Shown: in pieces, positions 8,413 to 16,273 of the stretch | Layout of the letters: every line of letters starts with the position of its first letter | Position numbering within the stretch: the first letter of the stretch is position 1 | NCBI RefSeq assembly: GCF_017874715.1 | Contig: NZ_JAGGLR010000009.1 | Coordinates: 1 to 64,000, forward strand | DNA length: 64,000 nt | Direction: 5' to 3' | DNA from: Streptomyces iranensis | GTDB taxonomy: Bacteria > Actinomycetota > Actinomycetes > Streptomycetales > Streptomycetaceae | Program-made: the position numbers and the translations under genes | The notes under the pieces: generated by a model | Databases searched by the model: none | What the model saw: only the letters and a program-made list of their open reading frames with translations | What the model was told of the DNA's origin: nothing

Positions 8413-9504
8413 TCACCGCATGATGGTCGTCAGCACGTCCTGCCCCAGCCGGAGCAGGGTGCTGGTGGCCAGCCGGTGGTAGACGTACTTGCCCTCGCGC
8501 TCGGACTCGATGAGCCCGGCGTCCCTGAGCTGGCGCAGGGTGCGGGAGACCTGCGTATCGGCGAGCCCCAGCCGCTGGGCCAGTTCGGAGGTGGTGATGG
8601 GCTCGCCCAGCAGATGGCGGCACAGCTCCATCCGGCCCAGGGAAGCCAGCGCGGACATCCGGGCCCGCAGCTCGGCCTGGGTCAGCTGATCGGTTGTGCC
8701 GCCCTCCTGGGCGGCGAACTGGAGCACCACGGGGTGGCACTCCTCGTCCTTGACGGTCAGATGCGGCCAGACATGGACGGAGGGGAGCAGGAAGAGCGGG
8801 CGCGGGCCGATCTCGATCTCGGCGACGGCCAGCTTGTCGTAGCGCACCCGCGAGCCGCCCCGGGAGACCACCGCGGTGGGGCTGAGCCCGGCCAGCACCT
8901 CGGCCAGACCGCGCCGCCGGATGTCGGCACGGACCCGGCCGGCGGCCGACTCCAGCCGGTCGCGGACCGCGCGCCACTCGGAGGCGAAGAACGCCTCGGC
9001 GCAGGAGTCCAGGAAGCACAGGAGCCGGTCGCGCAGCCCCTCGGGCGAGGCCACCAGGTCGTGGGCCAGCTCGCCCCGCCGGAAGGAGCGCCGCTCGCAC
9101 TGCTCCACATAGCGCTCGGCGGCCTCCGGATCGGTGAGCAGGCTTCCGGCCGGGGGCACGGCCTCACGGAAGCCGAGCACCCCTTGGGAGCACAGGCCCA
9201 CGAACTCCTCGAGCGGCAGTTTCTCCAGATGGCGCAGCTCGTCCTCGAAGGGCTGGTCCAGCGGGAGCTCCAGCGGGAACAGCAGCCGGCAGCGGAGCCG
9301 GGCCCACAGCGGGGACAGGGCGCTCATCTCATGGGCGAGGGAGGGGGCGAGCGCCGTCCCGAGCCGTCGCGTCCAGCGCTGGGCCTCGGGGTGGTGGTCG
9401 GGCTCGGCCATGATGTGCAGCGTTGACATGAGCTCGGCCAGCGGTGACCGGCCGACGTGCACGTCGGCCGGTTGGGCGCGCTGGAGGTTGAGCGTGATCC
9501 CCAC
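8413..9504 (-). CDS. ArsR-type transcriptional regulator with DUF5937-like N-terminus
   Basis: This 363-residue protein has a winged-helix domain at the C-terminal end (about 285-355: TTSELAQRLGLADTQVSRTLRQLRDAGLIESEREGKYVYHRL). A long Arg/Leu-rich domain of unknown function fills residues 1-250, a layout common in actinobacteria. The start is a GTG only six bases after a TAATGT -10 box, which suggests a leaderless transcript. It converges on the upstream sulfur-type operon, and the gas vesicle operon lies behind it on the same strand. Which of these it controls, if either, is not visible. Confidence 0.82.
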   Translation of the reverse strand: MGITLNLQRAQPADVHVGRSPLAELMSTLHIMAEPDHHPEAQRWTRRLGTALAPSLAHEMSALSPLWARLRCRLLFPLELPLDQPFEDELRHLEKLPLEEFVGLCSQGVLGFREAVPPAGSLLTDPEAAERYVEQCERRSFRRGELAHDLVASPEGLRDRLLCFLDSCAEAFFASEWRAVRDRLESAAGRVRADIRRRGLAEVLAGLSPTAVVSRGGSRVRYDKLAVAEIEIGPRPLFLLPSVHVWPHLTVKDEECHPVVLQFAAQEGGTTDQLTQAELRARMSALASLGRMELCRHLLGEPITTSELAQRLGLADTQVSRTLRQLRDAGLIESEREGKYVYHRLATSTLLRLGQDVLTTIMR

Positions 9505-9510
9505 ACCCGC

Positions 9511-9516
9511 ACATTA
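9511..9516 (-). promoter_or_regulatory. -10 box of a leaderless promoter
   Basis: TAATGT on the minus strand ends six bases before the GTG start of the ArsR-type regulator. In Streptomyces, a -10 at this distance usually places the transcription start on the first base of the codon. No clear -35 is seen. Confidence 0.4.
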
Positions 9517-9634
9517 CTCGGCGGCTGCCGGACCCGGCCCGGGTGTCTCGCGAATCGGCACCGGACTGCCTGGTCAGCGGCAGGTCAGGGGCGGTGTTCG
9601 GGACTGGCCGGGCGGTCGGGGGGCTGGGAGCCGG

Positions 9635-9940
9635 TCAGCGGTCGCGGGGCAGCAGGGGGCCCAGTGGGCCCAGGTCCAGGTTGAGGTCGTCCTCGGTCAG
9701 CCCGAAGTGCTCCCGCAGCTCGGCCATGTTCCGCTCCAAAGCCATCAGCGTCAGCCCGAGCTCCTCGATCTGCTCATCGCTGATGCCGCCCTGCTCGACG
9801 CGGCGCAGCGCCTGCCGCTCCATGAGTTGCCGCAGCAACTCGACGATGGTGAGCACCAGACCGGCCAGGCTCCTGCGGACCGACTCCTCGTCCACCTCGA
9901 TCCGCCGGCCGGGCCGCCGGGGAGCGTGGTCATCCGTCAT
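9635..9940 (-). CDS. gvpK: Gas vesicle protein GvpK
   Basis: A 101-residue acidic protein with the GvpK core: VDEESVRRSLAGLVLTIVEL, then LMERQALRRVE and LGLTLMALERNMAELREHFGL. GvpK is a minor protein required for gas vesicle formation. It is the last gene of the operon; its ATG overlaps the stop of the preceding GvpS gene. About 130 bp without a clear terminator separate it from the ArsR-type gene on the same strand. Confidence 0.93.
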   Translation of the reverse strand: MTDDHAPRRPGRRIEVDEESVRRSLAGLVLTIVELLRQLMERQALRRVEQGGISDEQIEELGLTLMALERNMAELREHFGLTEDDLNLDLGPLGPLLPRDR

Positions 9941-10155
9941 CGCAGTCCCCCTTCGTGGCGATCATGGCGATCCCCCTCCCCTCCCTCCTCGTTCTCCACC
10001 CGTACGGAGGCGATCAGGGCGCGCAGCGAGATCCGCACCAGGTCGATGTCGGCGATGCTCAGGGTGATCTCCCCCGCGATCACCACACCCCCGGCGAGCA
10101 CCCGGTCGAGCAGATCGACCAGGGCCACCTCCCGCCGCTCGATCGCCCGGGTCAC
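9937..10155 (-). CDS. gvpS: Gas vesicle GvpA-family minor protein (GvpS)
   Basis: This 72-residue protein has the GvpA/GvpJ helix-strand-strand-helix core (VALVDLLDRVLAGGVVIAGE, then LSIADIDLVRISLRALIASV) and a short charged tail. In actinobacterial clusters the copy between GvpL and GvpK is called GvpS. Four-base overlaps join it to both neighbours. Compared with the main GvpA-type gene of this operon it lacks the conserved VSLVGIELLT strand and so is unlikely to be the main shell protein. Confidence 0.9.
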   Translation of the reverse strand: MTRAIERREVALVDLLDRVLAGGVVIAGEITLSIADIDLVRISLRALIASVRVENEEGGEGDRHDRHEGGLR

Positions 10156-10961
10156 GACGGCGTCTCCTCCGGCTGGGCCTCTTCCACCCGTTGCGGCGGG
10201 GCGGTGAAGGAGTACGGCGGCCAGGGGCCGCTGACCTCCAGGGTGATGGCGGGGTAGCGCTCCCCCAGGTCGGCCACCAGGGCGGTGAACTCATCCCCGA
10301 GGGCGTCGGGCACCAGATAGGAGTTGTTCAGCACCATCCACCCCTCGTACGCGGCCAGCGCGGTGTCCTGCGGCGGATGGGCGGCCGTGGCCACCGCCAG
10401 CGCGGCGAGCGAGGCATGGACCTCCTCCGCCCGCTCGGTCGCGCGCAGATGCGCGGTCTCCTGGTCCTGCCGCTGGGCCCGCCGCCGCAGCAGATAGGCG
10501 GTTCCGGGGCTCTCCTCGCCGCCGGTGGGCTCGTCCGGGTCGGGCAGGAAGGATCTGGGGTCGACATACGCCTTGACGCCCCACTCGGTGCGGCCCGCCA
10601 CCCGCCGCAGCGTGGCCGTGAAGTCGTCCCGGCGCTCCTGGAGCATCGCGCGGACCCGGTCGTCGTCGTGGTAGAGCGTGGCGAAGCGCAGCGGGATGAC
10701 CTGGCCGTGGCGGGCCGCGCCGTTGATCACCCGGTGGTGGGCGCGGGCGGTGCGCTCCAGCCACTCCAGATCCTCCAGATGGTCGCGCAGCGCGTCCTCG
10801 CCGAAGTCCTCCAGCGGTACGGAGCCCACGACGGCGGCCAGCCCCGCGCTCTCCACCAGGCGCACCGGCTCGTCCGCCACACCGGTGAGCCCCCGCGGCG
10901 GGGTGCCGTCCTCCGGGGCGGCCGTCACCGCGTACAGCCAGCTGGCGAGTGAACCGTTCAC
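10152..10961 (-). CDS. gvpL: Gas vesicle protein GvpL (GvpF/L family)
   Basis: This 269-residue GvpF/L family protein opens with the family pattern WLYAVTAAP. Around residue 75-105 are EDLEWLERTARAHHRVI and QVIPLRFATLYHDDDRV, which correspond to the conserved HxxV and PlRFGTv motifs. The GTG start overlaps the GvpJ stop (GTGA), making it shorter than the longest open frame. GvpF/L proteins bind GvpA subunits and are needed for assembly. The operon has two paralogues; this one lies between GvpJ and GvpS as in S. coelicolor. Confidence 0.92.
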   Translation of the reverse strand: MNGSLASWLYAVTAAPEDGTPPRGLTGVADEPVRLVESAGLAAVVGSVPLEDFGEDALRDHLEDLEWLERTARAHHRVINGAARHGQVIPLRFATLYHDDDRVRAMLQERRDDFTATLRRVAGRTEWGVKAYVDPRSFLPDPDEPTGGEESPGTAYLLRRRAQRQDQETAHLRATERAEEVHASLAALAVATAAHPPQDTALAAYEGWMVLNNSYLVPDALGDEFTALVADLGERYPAITLEVSGPWPPYSFTAPPQRVEEAQPEETPS

Positions 10962-11350
10962 CGTTCGTCCTCCCGCTCCGCGCCGAGGGTCCCGTGGTCG
11001 TCCTCTTGGCGCGCGCCGCGGCCGTCCTCCAGCTCGCCGACGCGCCGCCGCAGCCGCTCGTTCTCCTCCAGGACGTCCCGGGCGCCGGAGGACAGCGAGG
11101 GGTCGTGCTCCCACCAGTCGATGCCCATCTCCTTGGCCCGGTCCACGGAGGCGACCAGCAGCCGGATCTTGATCGTCAGCAGTTCGATGTCCAGCAGATT
11201 GATCTGGATGTCGCCCGCGATGACGATTCCCTTGTCGAGCACCCGCTCCAGGATGTCGGCGAGGCTGGACGGCTCGGCGCCCCGGCGGGCGGGTTCGCTT
11301 GCGGCGCCGGTGCGCCGGACCGGTGGGTTCCAGTCGGAGCTCTGGTTCAT
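10958..11350 (-). CDS. gvpJ: Gas vesicle protein GvpJ (GvpA family)
   Basis: This 130-residue protein has a GvpA-like core at about 28-70 (SSLADILERVLDKGIVIAGD, then INLLDIELLTIKIRLLVASV) with a disordered N-terminus and a coiled-coil tail (LEENERLRRRVGELED). Minor GvpJ/M-type proteins are thought to form the tips or nucleate the vesicle. It overlaps both GvpO and GvpL genes by four bases. Confidence 0.88.
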   Translation of the reverse strand: MNQSSDWNPPVRRTGAASEPARRGAEPSSLADILERVLDKGIVIAGDIQINLLDIELLTIKIRLLVASVDRAKEMGIDWWEHDPSLSSGARDVLEENERLRRRVGELEDGRGARQEDDHGTLGAEREDER

Positions 11351-11814
11351 GTCCGGTTCTCCGCCCTGCCCCGGTAGTAGCGCTCGGTGCGGCGGTAGGA
11401 GACGAGTTCGCCGCGGTCGTCCAGCTCGACCTGGTACTCGGCGAGGAGGTCGGTGGAGTCCGGGATCCGGTGGGTCTCGACCACCTCGATGCCGATGGTC
11501 CAGCCGTCCTCCGTGCGCTCCAGCGAGGTGACGCCCTCCGGGGTCCGCCCGGTCAGCGCCTGCACATGGCGGGCCGCGCTGCGCGCGGCGTCGCGGGCCA
11601 CGAGGGCGGGACGCCGGGGGCGGGGGCGCTCCCGCTCGGGCTCGCGCCGCTCGGGCTCATGCTCGCGCCGCTCCCGCTCGGGCTCATGCTCCCGCCGGTC
11701 ACGCTCGGGCTCATGCTCGCGCCGGTCGCGCTCCTCGCGGGGCCGTTCCTCACGGGACCGGGGGCGCGGCCTCTCCTCGCGGTGGCGTTCCTCGCGGGGC
11801 CGTTCGCGGGGCAC
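11347..11814 (-). CDS. gvpO: Gas vesicle protein GvpO with Arg/Glu-rich repeats
   Basis: A 155-residue protein in two parts. Residues 1-68 are a low-complexity array of Arg, Glu and His, with an RREHEPER/ERREHEPER repeat occurring about four times. Residues 70-150 are the GvpO domain (TGRTPEGVTSLERTEDGWTI, VVETHRIPDSTDLLAEYQV, SYRRTERYYRG). GvpO is needed for vesicle production in actinobacteria and haloarchaea. The GTG start lies three bases after the GvpG stop. The repeat may expand or contract; its role is unknown. Confidence 0.9.
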   Translation of the reverse strand: MPRERPREERHREERPRPRSREERPREERDRREHEPERDRREHEPERERREHEPERREPERERPRPRRPALVARDAARSAARHVQALTGRTPEGVTSLERTEDGWTIGIEVVETHRIPDSTDLLAEYQVELDDRGELVSYRRTERYYRGRAENRT

Positions 11815-11817
11815 GGC

Positions 11818-12069
11818 TCATACCTCCAGGCCCCCGCCGGGCGGCCCCTGGGACATCAGCCTGCGGACCAACTCGTCCTCCTCCCGGGCCGCCTCCTCCT
11901 CGGTGAGCTCCCCGCTCTCCCGGGCCTCCGCGACCTCCTCCAGCCGCTGCTTGATCACCTCGGGGTCGTACAGCTGCCGATGGGCCTCGTCATGGATGCG
12001 CTCGGCGATCCAGACGACGCCCCGCACCGGGGCCAGCGGCAGCGTGGCCAGGCCGGTGAACAGTCCCAT
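11818..12069 (-). CDS. gvpG: Gas vesicle protein GvpG
   Basis: An 83-residue protein with the GvpG signature: a short hydrophobic start (GLFTGLATLPLAPVRGVVWIAERI) followed by a charged helix (YDPEVIKQRLEEVAEARESGELTEEEAAREEDEL). It lies two bases after the GvpF stop and belongs to the accessory set required for assembly. Confidence 0.92.
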   Translation of the reverse strand: MGLFTGLATLPLAPVRGVVWIAERIHDEAHRQLYDPEVIKQRLEEVAEARESGELTEEEAAREEDELVRRLMSQGPPGGGLEV

Positions 12070-12071
12070 GG

Positions 12072-12857
12072 CTACTCGTCGCCTTCCTTCCCTTCGAGTG
12101 TCGCGTCGGCCACGAAGTCGTACGGCGCCAGCGGGCCGAGCAGACGCATCCGGACCCGGCCGTGCCAGTGCGCGGCGAGCTCCTCCGCCGCCTCCTCGAA
12201 CGCCTGCCGTTTCGCGTCCTCCACCAGGAACGAGGCGTTGACCAGCCCTTCGGAGGACGCCGGCTCCTCCGACACCGAGCCCAGCGCGTACGGCGCCAGC
12301 CGCCGGTCGAGCTCCAGCGCGTCCACGCTCCGCTTCGCGGCGATGCTGTCCATGACGAGCTGACCGAGCTCGATCCGCTGCTCGTAGCCCGCGTCCTCCG
12401 GCAGCCCCCGCAGCTCGTCGCGGAGCCGTCTGGCCTCCGGCTGTTCGGTCACCACCTCGCGCAGCACGGCGTCCTCGTCATAGCGGGCCCGCACGGTGAG
12501 CTGCGTACGGCCGCGGAGCCGGTCGAGGCCGCGGGCGAAGTCGTCGTGCCCCTCGGCCAGCAGCTCGTCCGCCACCGCCGCGGTGTCGCGCACCACGGTG
12601 CCGAAGCGGAACGGCAGCACCGGTGAGCCCTGCGCGGCCAGGTGGTCCAGCACCCTGGCGTGGGTGCGCAGATCCTCGGGGGTGCCCAGCGGCTTGTCGA
12701 CGGGCACCTCGCTGACCACCGCGGCCTGGCCGCCCTGGCGGACCAGGGTCACCGGGGCCTCCGGGTCCCCGACGGCGGGCAGGTCCTTGACCGACTCATC
12801 GGGCCGGTCGTCCGTGACGACCCCGTAGACGTAGCAGGCACGTTCGTCCTCGGCCAT
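12072..12857 (-). CDS. gvpF: Gas vesicle protein GvpF (GvpF/L family)
   Basis: This 261-residue GvpF/L protein begins ACYVYGVVTDD and carries HARVLDHLAAQGSPVLPFRF at about 86-105, then a helical middle part and the terminal LLGPLAPYDF motif typical of the family. The ATG overlaps the stop of the GvpA-type gene. It is the second GvpF/L paralogue in the operon and, from its position directly behind gvpA, is best named GvpF. Confidence 0.92.
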   Translation of the reverse strand: MAEDERACYVYGVVTDDRPDESVKDLPAVGDPEAPVTLVRQGGQAAVVSEVPVDKPLGTPEDLRTHARVLDHLAAQGSPVLPFRFGTVVRDTAAVADELLAEGHDDFARGLDRLRGRTQLTVRARYDEDAVLREVVTEQPEARRLRDELRGLPEDAGYEQRIELGQLVMDSIAAKRSVDALELDRRLAPYALGSVSEEPASSEGLVNASFLVEDAKRQAFEEAAEELAAHWHGRVRMRLLGPLAPYDFVADATLEGKEGDE

Positions 12858-13312
12858 CACCGCTCGCGCTCCCTGTGGCTGGGGGAACCCCTGGTGCGCC
12901 GGGGCCGCTCCCGCTCCTCGGCCTCGGGTTCCCGGTCCTCGTCGTCATCATCGTCCCGCAGCAGGTCCGAGACCGATTCCTTGACGCCCTCCAGGGCGCC
13001 CTTGGTCTTCTTCTTGCCGCCGCTCTCCTGGATCTCGTCCATGAGGCCGGGCAGACCATGGGTTTCGGTGCCGCTGCGGGCGAGGTCGAGTCGGTTGGTC
13101 GCCTCCGCGAACCGCAGATACGTGTCCACGCTGGCGACGACGATACGGGCGTCGATGGTCAGAAGCTCGATGCCCACCAGGGACACCCGCACATACACGT
13201 CGATGACCAGGCCCTTGTCCAGGATGAGGTCGACCACGTCGACAAGGGCGCTGGAACTCGCCCGGTCCAGATGCTGACTCTGCTGCTGCCGTGCTACGGT
13301 CACCGCGCTCAC
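12857..13312 (-). CDS. gvpA: Gas vesicle structural protein, GvpA type
   Basis: This 151-residue protein keeps the strongly conserved shell-protein core at about 18-66: LVDVVDLILDKGLVIDVYV, RVSLVGIELLTIDARIVVAS, VDTYLRFAEA. It is followed by an actinobacterial extension rich in Lys then Asp/Arg. Among the three GvpA-family genes of the operon this is the one matching the main rib protein. The first GTG is used here; a second GTG nine bases on has a better placed GGGTGAG. A 21-bp gap separates it from the SRPBCC gene. Confidence 0.87.
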   Translation of the reverse strand: MSAVTVARQQQSQHLDRASSSALVDVVDLILDKGLVIDVYVRVSLVGIELLTIDARIVVASVDTYLRFAEATNRLDLARSGTETHGLPGLMDEIQESGGKKKTKGALEGVKESVSDLLRDDDDDEDREPEAEERERPRRTRGSPSHRERER

Positions 13313-13333
13313 CCGTTCCGGGGGCGGGGTCCG

Positions 13334-14374
13334 TCAGCGACGCGCGCGGCGCCGTGCGGGCTCCTCGTCCTCGTACTCCTCTTCGTATTCGTCACGGGGC
13401 TCTTCGTCCTCGTACTCCTCGGGCTCTTCGTCCTCGTATTCGTCGTGGCGCTCGTCGTCCTCCTCGCCCTCCTCGGGCTCTTCCTCCTCGTTCTCCCGCC
13501 CCTCTCGCTCGTCGTCCTCCACGATCTCGCCGTCGCGCACCACACCGCGCCAGCCCACGACCTCGTCGGGGTCGAGCAGCACCTCGCGCATGAGGTGGCG
13601 GCGGAAGTGCTTCATCTCCAGGCGCACCCGGCGGCCCTGGGCGCGCCAGAGATTGCCGGTGCGCTCCATGAAGCCCTGCGGCCAGTACTCCAGGACGAAC
13701 AGGATGCGGGTGAGGTCGGGGGCCAGCTCATGGAAGGTGATCGTGCCGTCCACATGGCCCTTTTCGGCCCGCGACTTCCAGATGATGCGCTTGTCCGGCA
13801 CCTGCTCGATGACCTCGGCGCGCCACTTGCGGTGCGACCAGAAGACCTGGGCCTTCCACTCGGATTCCGTCCCGGCCTCGTCCTCGCGGTCCTCCTCGGC
13901 CTCGTTCTGGACGTCCTCGACCTTCTTCATGTACGAGGGGAAGTTCTCCCACTCCGTCCAGAGGTTGTAGGTGAGGGAGAGGGGCGCGCCGACGTCCATC
14001 TGCTCCACGATGTTGGTGACCTTGAGCTTCTTGCCGCCCTTGCCGCCGCCGTCGCCGCCGCCGCCGAGGCCCGGGATGATGCTCTTGGCCTTGTCGACGA
14101 CCTTCTCCTTGATCTGCTCCTTGACCTTCCCCTTGACCTGGTCCTTCATCTGTTCCTTGGCCGTGTCGACGACCTTGTCCTTCACCTGCTCCAGACCGCC
14201 CTTCAGCGCGCCCGTCCCGGGGTTGCCCAGTGGGTTGCCCAGGTGGGTGACCGATTCCAGGGCCCGTTCGCCCAGCGCCGCCAGCAGGTCCTGCGCCTCC
14301 TTCAGCAGGCGGTCGGTGGGCAGCTCCGCGAACGCGCCGCGCCCGCCGGTCCGCCCCTTGGTTTCCTCAGCCAT
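13334..14374 (-). CDS. SRPBCC family protein of gas vesicle operon (GvpZ type)
   Basis: This 346-residue protein starts at an ATG behind GGAGGTGA. An N-terminal part has amphipathic Lys/Val repeats (VKDKVVDTAKEQMKDQVKGK) and a glycine linker. A polyketide-cyclase/START-like SRPBCC domain (about 115-265, LTYNLWTEWENFPSYMKKV to GFMERTG) comes next. The protein ends with an extremely acidic tail of Glu/Asp/Tyr repeats (DEYEDEEPEEYEDEEP) and a final Arg patch. SRPBCC genes at this place are called gvpZ in S. coelicolor; no function in the vesicle is established. The acidic tail could mimic a polyanion or buffer basic Gvp proteins, which is speculation. Confidence 0.85.
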   Translation of the reverse strand: MAEETKGRTGGRGAFAELPTDRLLKEAQDLLAALGERALESVTHLGNPLGNPGTGALKGGLEQVKDKVVDTAKEQMKDQVKGKVKEQIKEKVVDKAKSIIPGLGGGGDGGGKGGKKLKVTNIVEQMDVGAPLSLTYNLWTEWENFPSYMKKVEDVQNEAEEDREDEAGTESEWKAQVFWSHRKWRAEVIEQVPDKRIIWKSRAEKGHVDGTITFHELAPDLTRILFVLEYWPQGFMERTGNLWRAQGRRVRLEMKHFRRHLMREVLLDPDEVVGWRGVVRDGEIVEDDEREGRENEEEEPEEGEEDDERHDEYEDEEPEEYEDEEPRDEYEEEYEDEEPARRRARR

Positions 14375-14379
14375 GGCCC

Positions 14380-14877
14380 TCACCTCCGGCTTCGCCGCGC
14401 GGGCCCTTCGGAGCCGGTCCGCTTCCTGGTCTGCGCCGGACGGTCGGCCGGTTTGCGTTGCTTTCCGGTGCGCTCGCGGGGCCGTGAGGCGCTCCCGCGT
14501 TCGCGCTCCTCGCGCTCCTCCGGCTCCTCGTTGTCCTCCGGCTCCTGGCGCTCCCCGGCCTCTGCCTCGCGGTCCCCCGCGCCGCCGGTGCGCAGCGCCG
14601 AGGCGCGGTGCTCCAGCCGGTCGCTCAGGGCGTCGACGCGGCGGCTGGCCGCCGACATGGCCGCCTCCCGGCCCGCGGAGACCAGCCGGCTGCCGATCTC
14701 CTGGCCGAGCCTGCCGAGCTCGGAGGACTTCAATTGCTGGGCGCCCGGTGGGCTGATACCGGAGCTGAGGCGCTTGCCCGCGGCGAGACCGGCGAGGCCG
14801 AGGACCAAGGTCCCCCTGTGGCCGCGCCCGAAGAGATAGCCACTGACGAAGGCCAGCGCCACCCGGGAGTTCTTCAT
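14380..14877 (-). CDS. Small basic/acidic protein heading gas vesicle operon (GvpY type)
   Basis: This 165-residue protein starts at an ATG preceded by GGAGGAG. An N-terminal hydrophobic stretch (VALAFVSGYLFG, then TLVLGLAGLAAGK) could insert in a membrane. A helical middle (ELGRLGQEIGSRLVSAGREA) and an Arg/Glu-rich tail follow. It is the first gene of the ten-gene operon and corresponds in place to GvpY of S. coelicolor. Function unknown. Upstream lie about 90 bp shared with the end of the dehydrogenase gene; they include a repeated GGTGCA word but no clear promoter. Confidence 0.8.
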   Translation of the reverse strand: MKNSRVALAFVSGYLFGRGHRGTLVLGLAGLAAGKRLSSGISPPGAQQLKSSELGRLGQEIGSRLVSAGREAAMSAASRRVDALSDRLEHRASALRTGGAGDREAEAGERQEPEDNEEPEEREERERGSASRPRERTGKQRKPADRPAQTRKRTGSEGPARRSRR

Positions 14878-14964
14878 GATCGCTCCTCCTCCCGGAGCCG
14901 AAAGAGACAGCCGTTCGGGTGCACATGACCAATTATGGTGCATACCACCCTATTCAGTGATGCA

Positions 14965-16107
14965 TCAGGCGGCGAGCGCCGGATGCAGGACCACCTTGGT
15001 GTAGCCCTCGACCCGCTTGTCGAACTTCTCGTACGCCTGCGGGGCCTGGTCCAGCGGCAGTTCATGCGAGACCACGAAGCTGGGCCGGGCGCGCCCGGCG
15101 ATGATCAGGTCGCGCAGCTGGCGGTTGTAGCGCTTGACGTTGCACTGGCCCGTGCCCATGCGCTGCCCCTTCTCGAACATCCGGCCGATGGAGACCAGCA
15201 GCTGACCGTGTTTGGCGTGCTCATCGGGGCCGCCGGGGTCGGACGGGACGTACAGCCCCGGCACGCCGAGCCGCCCGGTCGGCCGCACCGTGTCGACCAG
15301 CGAATTGAGCACCGACGCGGGCTCCTCATGGCTGGCGTCGTGCGCCTGGGCCTGGTAGCCCACCGCGTCGACACCCTTGTCGGTGCCCTCGCCACCGGTG
15401 CGGTCCATGATCTGCGGCACCGGGTCGCCCTTGCTGAAGTCGATGGGGACGGCGCCGATCTCCCTGGCCTTCTCCAGTCGCTCGGAGACCCGGTCGACCA
15501 CGAACACCGTGGCGGCGCCGCGCAGCAGCGCGGAGTAGGCGGCCATCAGCCCCACCGGGCCCGCGCCGTAGACGGCCACGCTCTCGCCCGGGGAGACCTG
15601 GGCCAGCTCACAGCCGTGGTAGCCGGTCGGGAAGATGTCGGCGAGCAGGATGAAGTCGGTCTCGAGATCGCTCTGGGGCAGCTTCAGGCAGTTGAAGTCG
15701 GCGAAGGGCACCCGCAGCCGGTCGGCCTGGCCGCCCTTGTACGGGCCCATCGCCACATAGCCGTAGGCGCCGCCCGCGAAACCGGGGTTGACGGTGAGAC
15801 AGAAGCCGGTGTCGCCCGCGAGGCAGTTCTTGCAGAATCCGCAGGCCACGTTGAACGGCATGACCACGCGATCGCCCTTGGACAGCGACACGACGCCGGA
15901 ACCGGTCTCCTCGACCACGCCGAGGTTCTCGTGCCCGAAGACGATGCCGGGCTCGGCCGCCGTCCGGCCCTCGTACATATGCAGATCGGAGCCGCAGATC
16001 GCGCTGGAGGTGACGCGCACGATCACATCGTTCGGATGCTCGATCCGAGGATCGTCGACGTCCCTCACCGCCACCGAATAGGGCTTCTCATAGACGACGG
16101 CTTTCAC
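14965..16107 (-). CDS. Zinc-dependent dehydrogenase, formaldehyde dehydrogenase-like
   Basis: This 380-residue medium-chain dehydrogenase has catalytic zinc ligands in ICGSDLHMYEGR and GHENLG, a structural zinc loop CGFCKNCLAGDTGFC, and an NAD-binding GAGPVGLMAAYSALL. The insertion DAVGYQAQAHDASHEEPASVL near 270 is typical of glutathione-independent formaldehyde dehydrogenases (Pseudomonas FdhA-like), which oxidise or dismutate aldehydes. The GTG start has an ideal GGAGGTGATCC ribosome site. It precedes the gas vesicle operon on the same strand with a gap of 87 bp, so some read-through is possible. Confidence 0.88.
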   Translation of the reverse strand: MKAVVYEKPYSVAVRDVDDPRIEHPNDVIVRVTSSAICGSDLHMYEGRTAAEPGIVFGHENLGVVEETGSGVVSLSKGDRVVMPFNVACGFCKNCLAGDTGFCLTVNPGFAGGAYGYVAMGPYKGGQADRLRVPFADFNCLKLPQSDLETDFILLADIFPTGYHGCELAQVSPGESVAVYGAGPVGLMAAYSALLRGAATVFVVDRVSERLEKAREIGAVPIDFSKGDPVPQIMDRTGGEGTDKGVDAVGYQAQAHDASHEEPASVLNSLVDTVRPTGRLGVPGLYVPSDPGGPDEHAKHGQLLVSIGRMFEKGQRMGTGQCNVKRYNRQLRDLIIAGRARPSFVVSHELPLDQAPQAYEKFDKRVEGYTKVVLHPALAA

Positions 16108-16273
16108 CTGGATCACCTCCGCGTCGGTCACTGACAAGCGGCGGTGGTGGCGGACACGGCGCGTTCCCAGGGTGTCTCGGCCACCACCGGGTACTTCCAG
16201 CGAACCGCCACGGGACGCCCGGCGCAACCGGGTCCGGTCAGGGGCGGTCGTTTCGCCCCGGGCCCCGCCGGGC

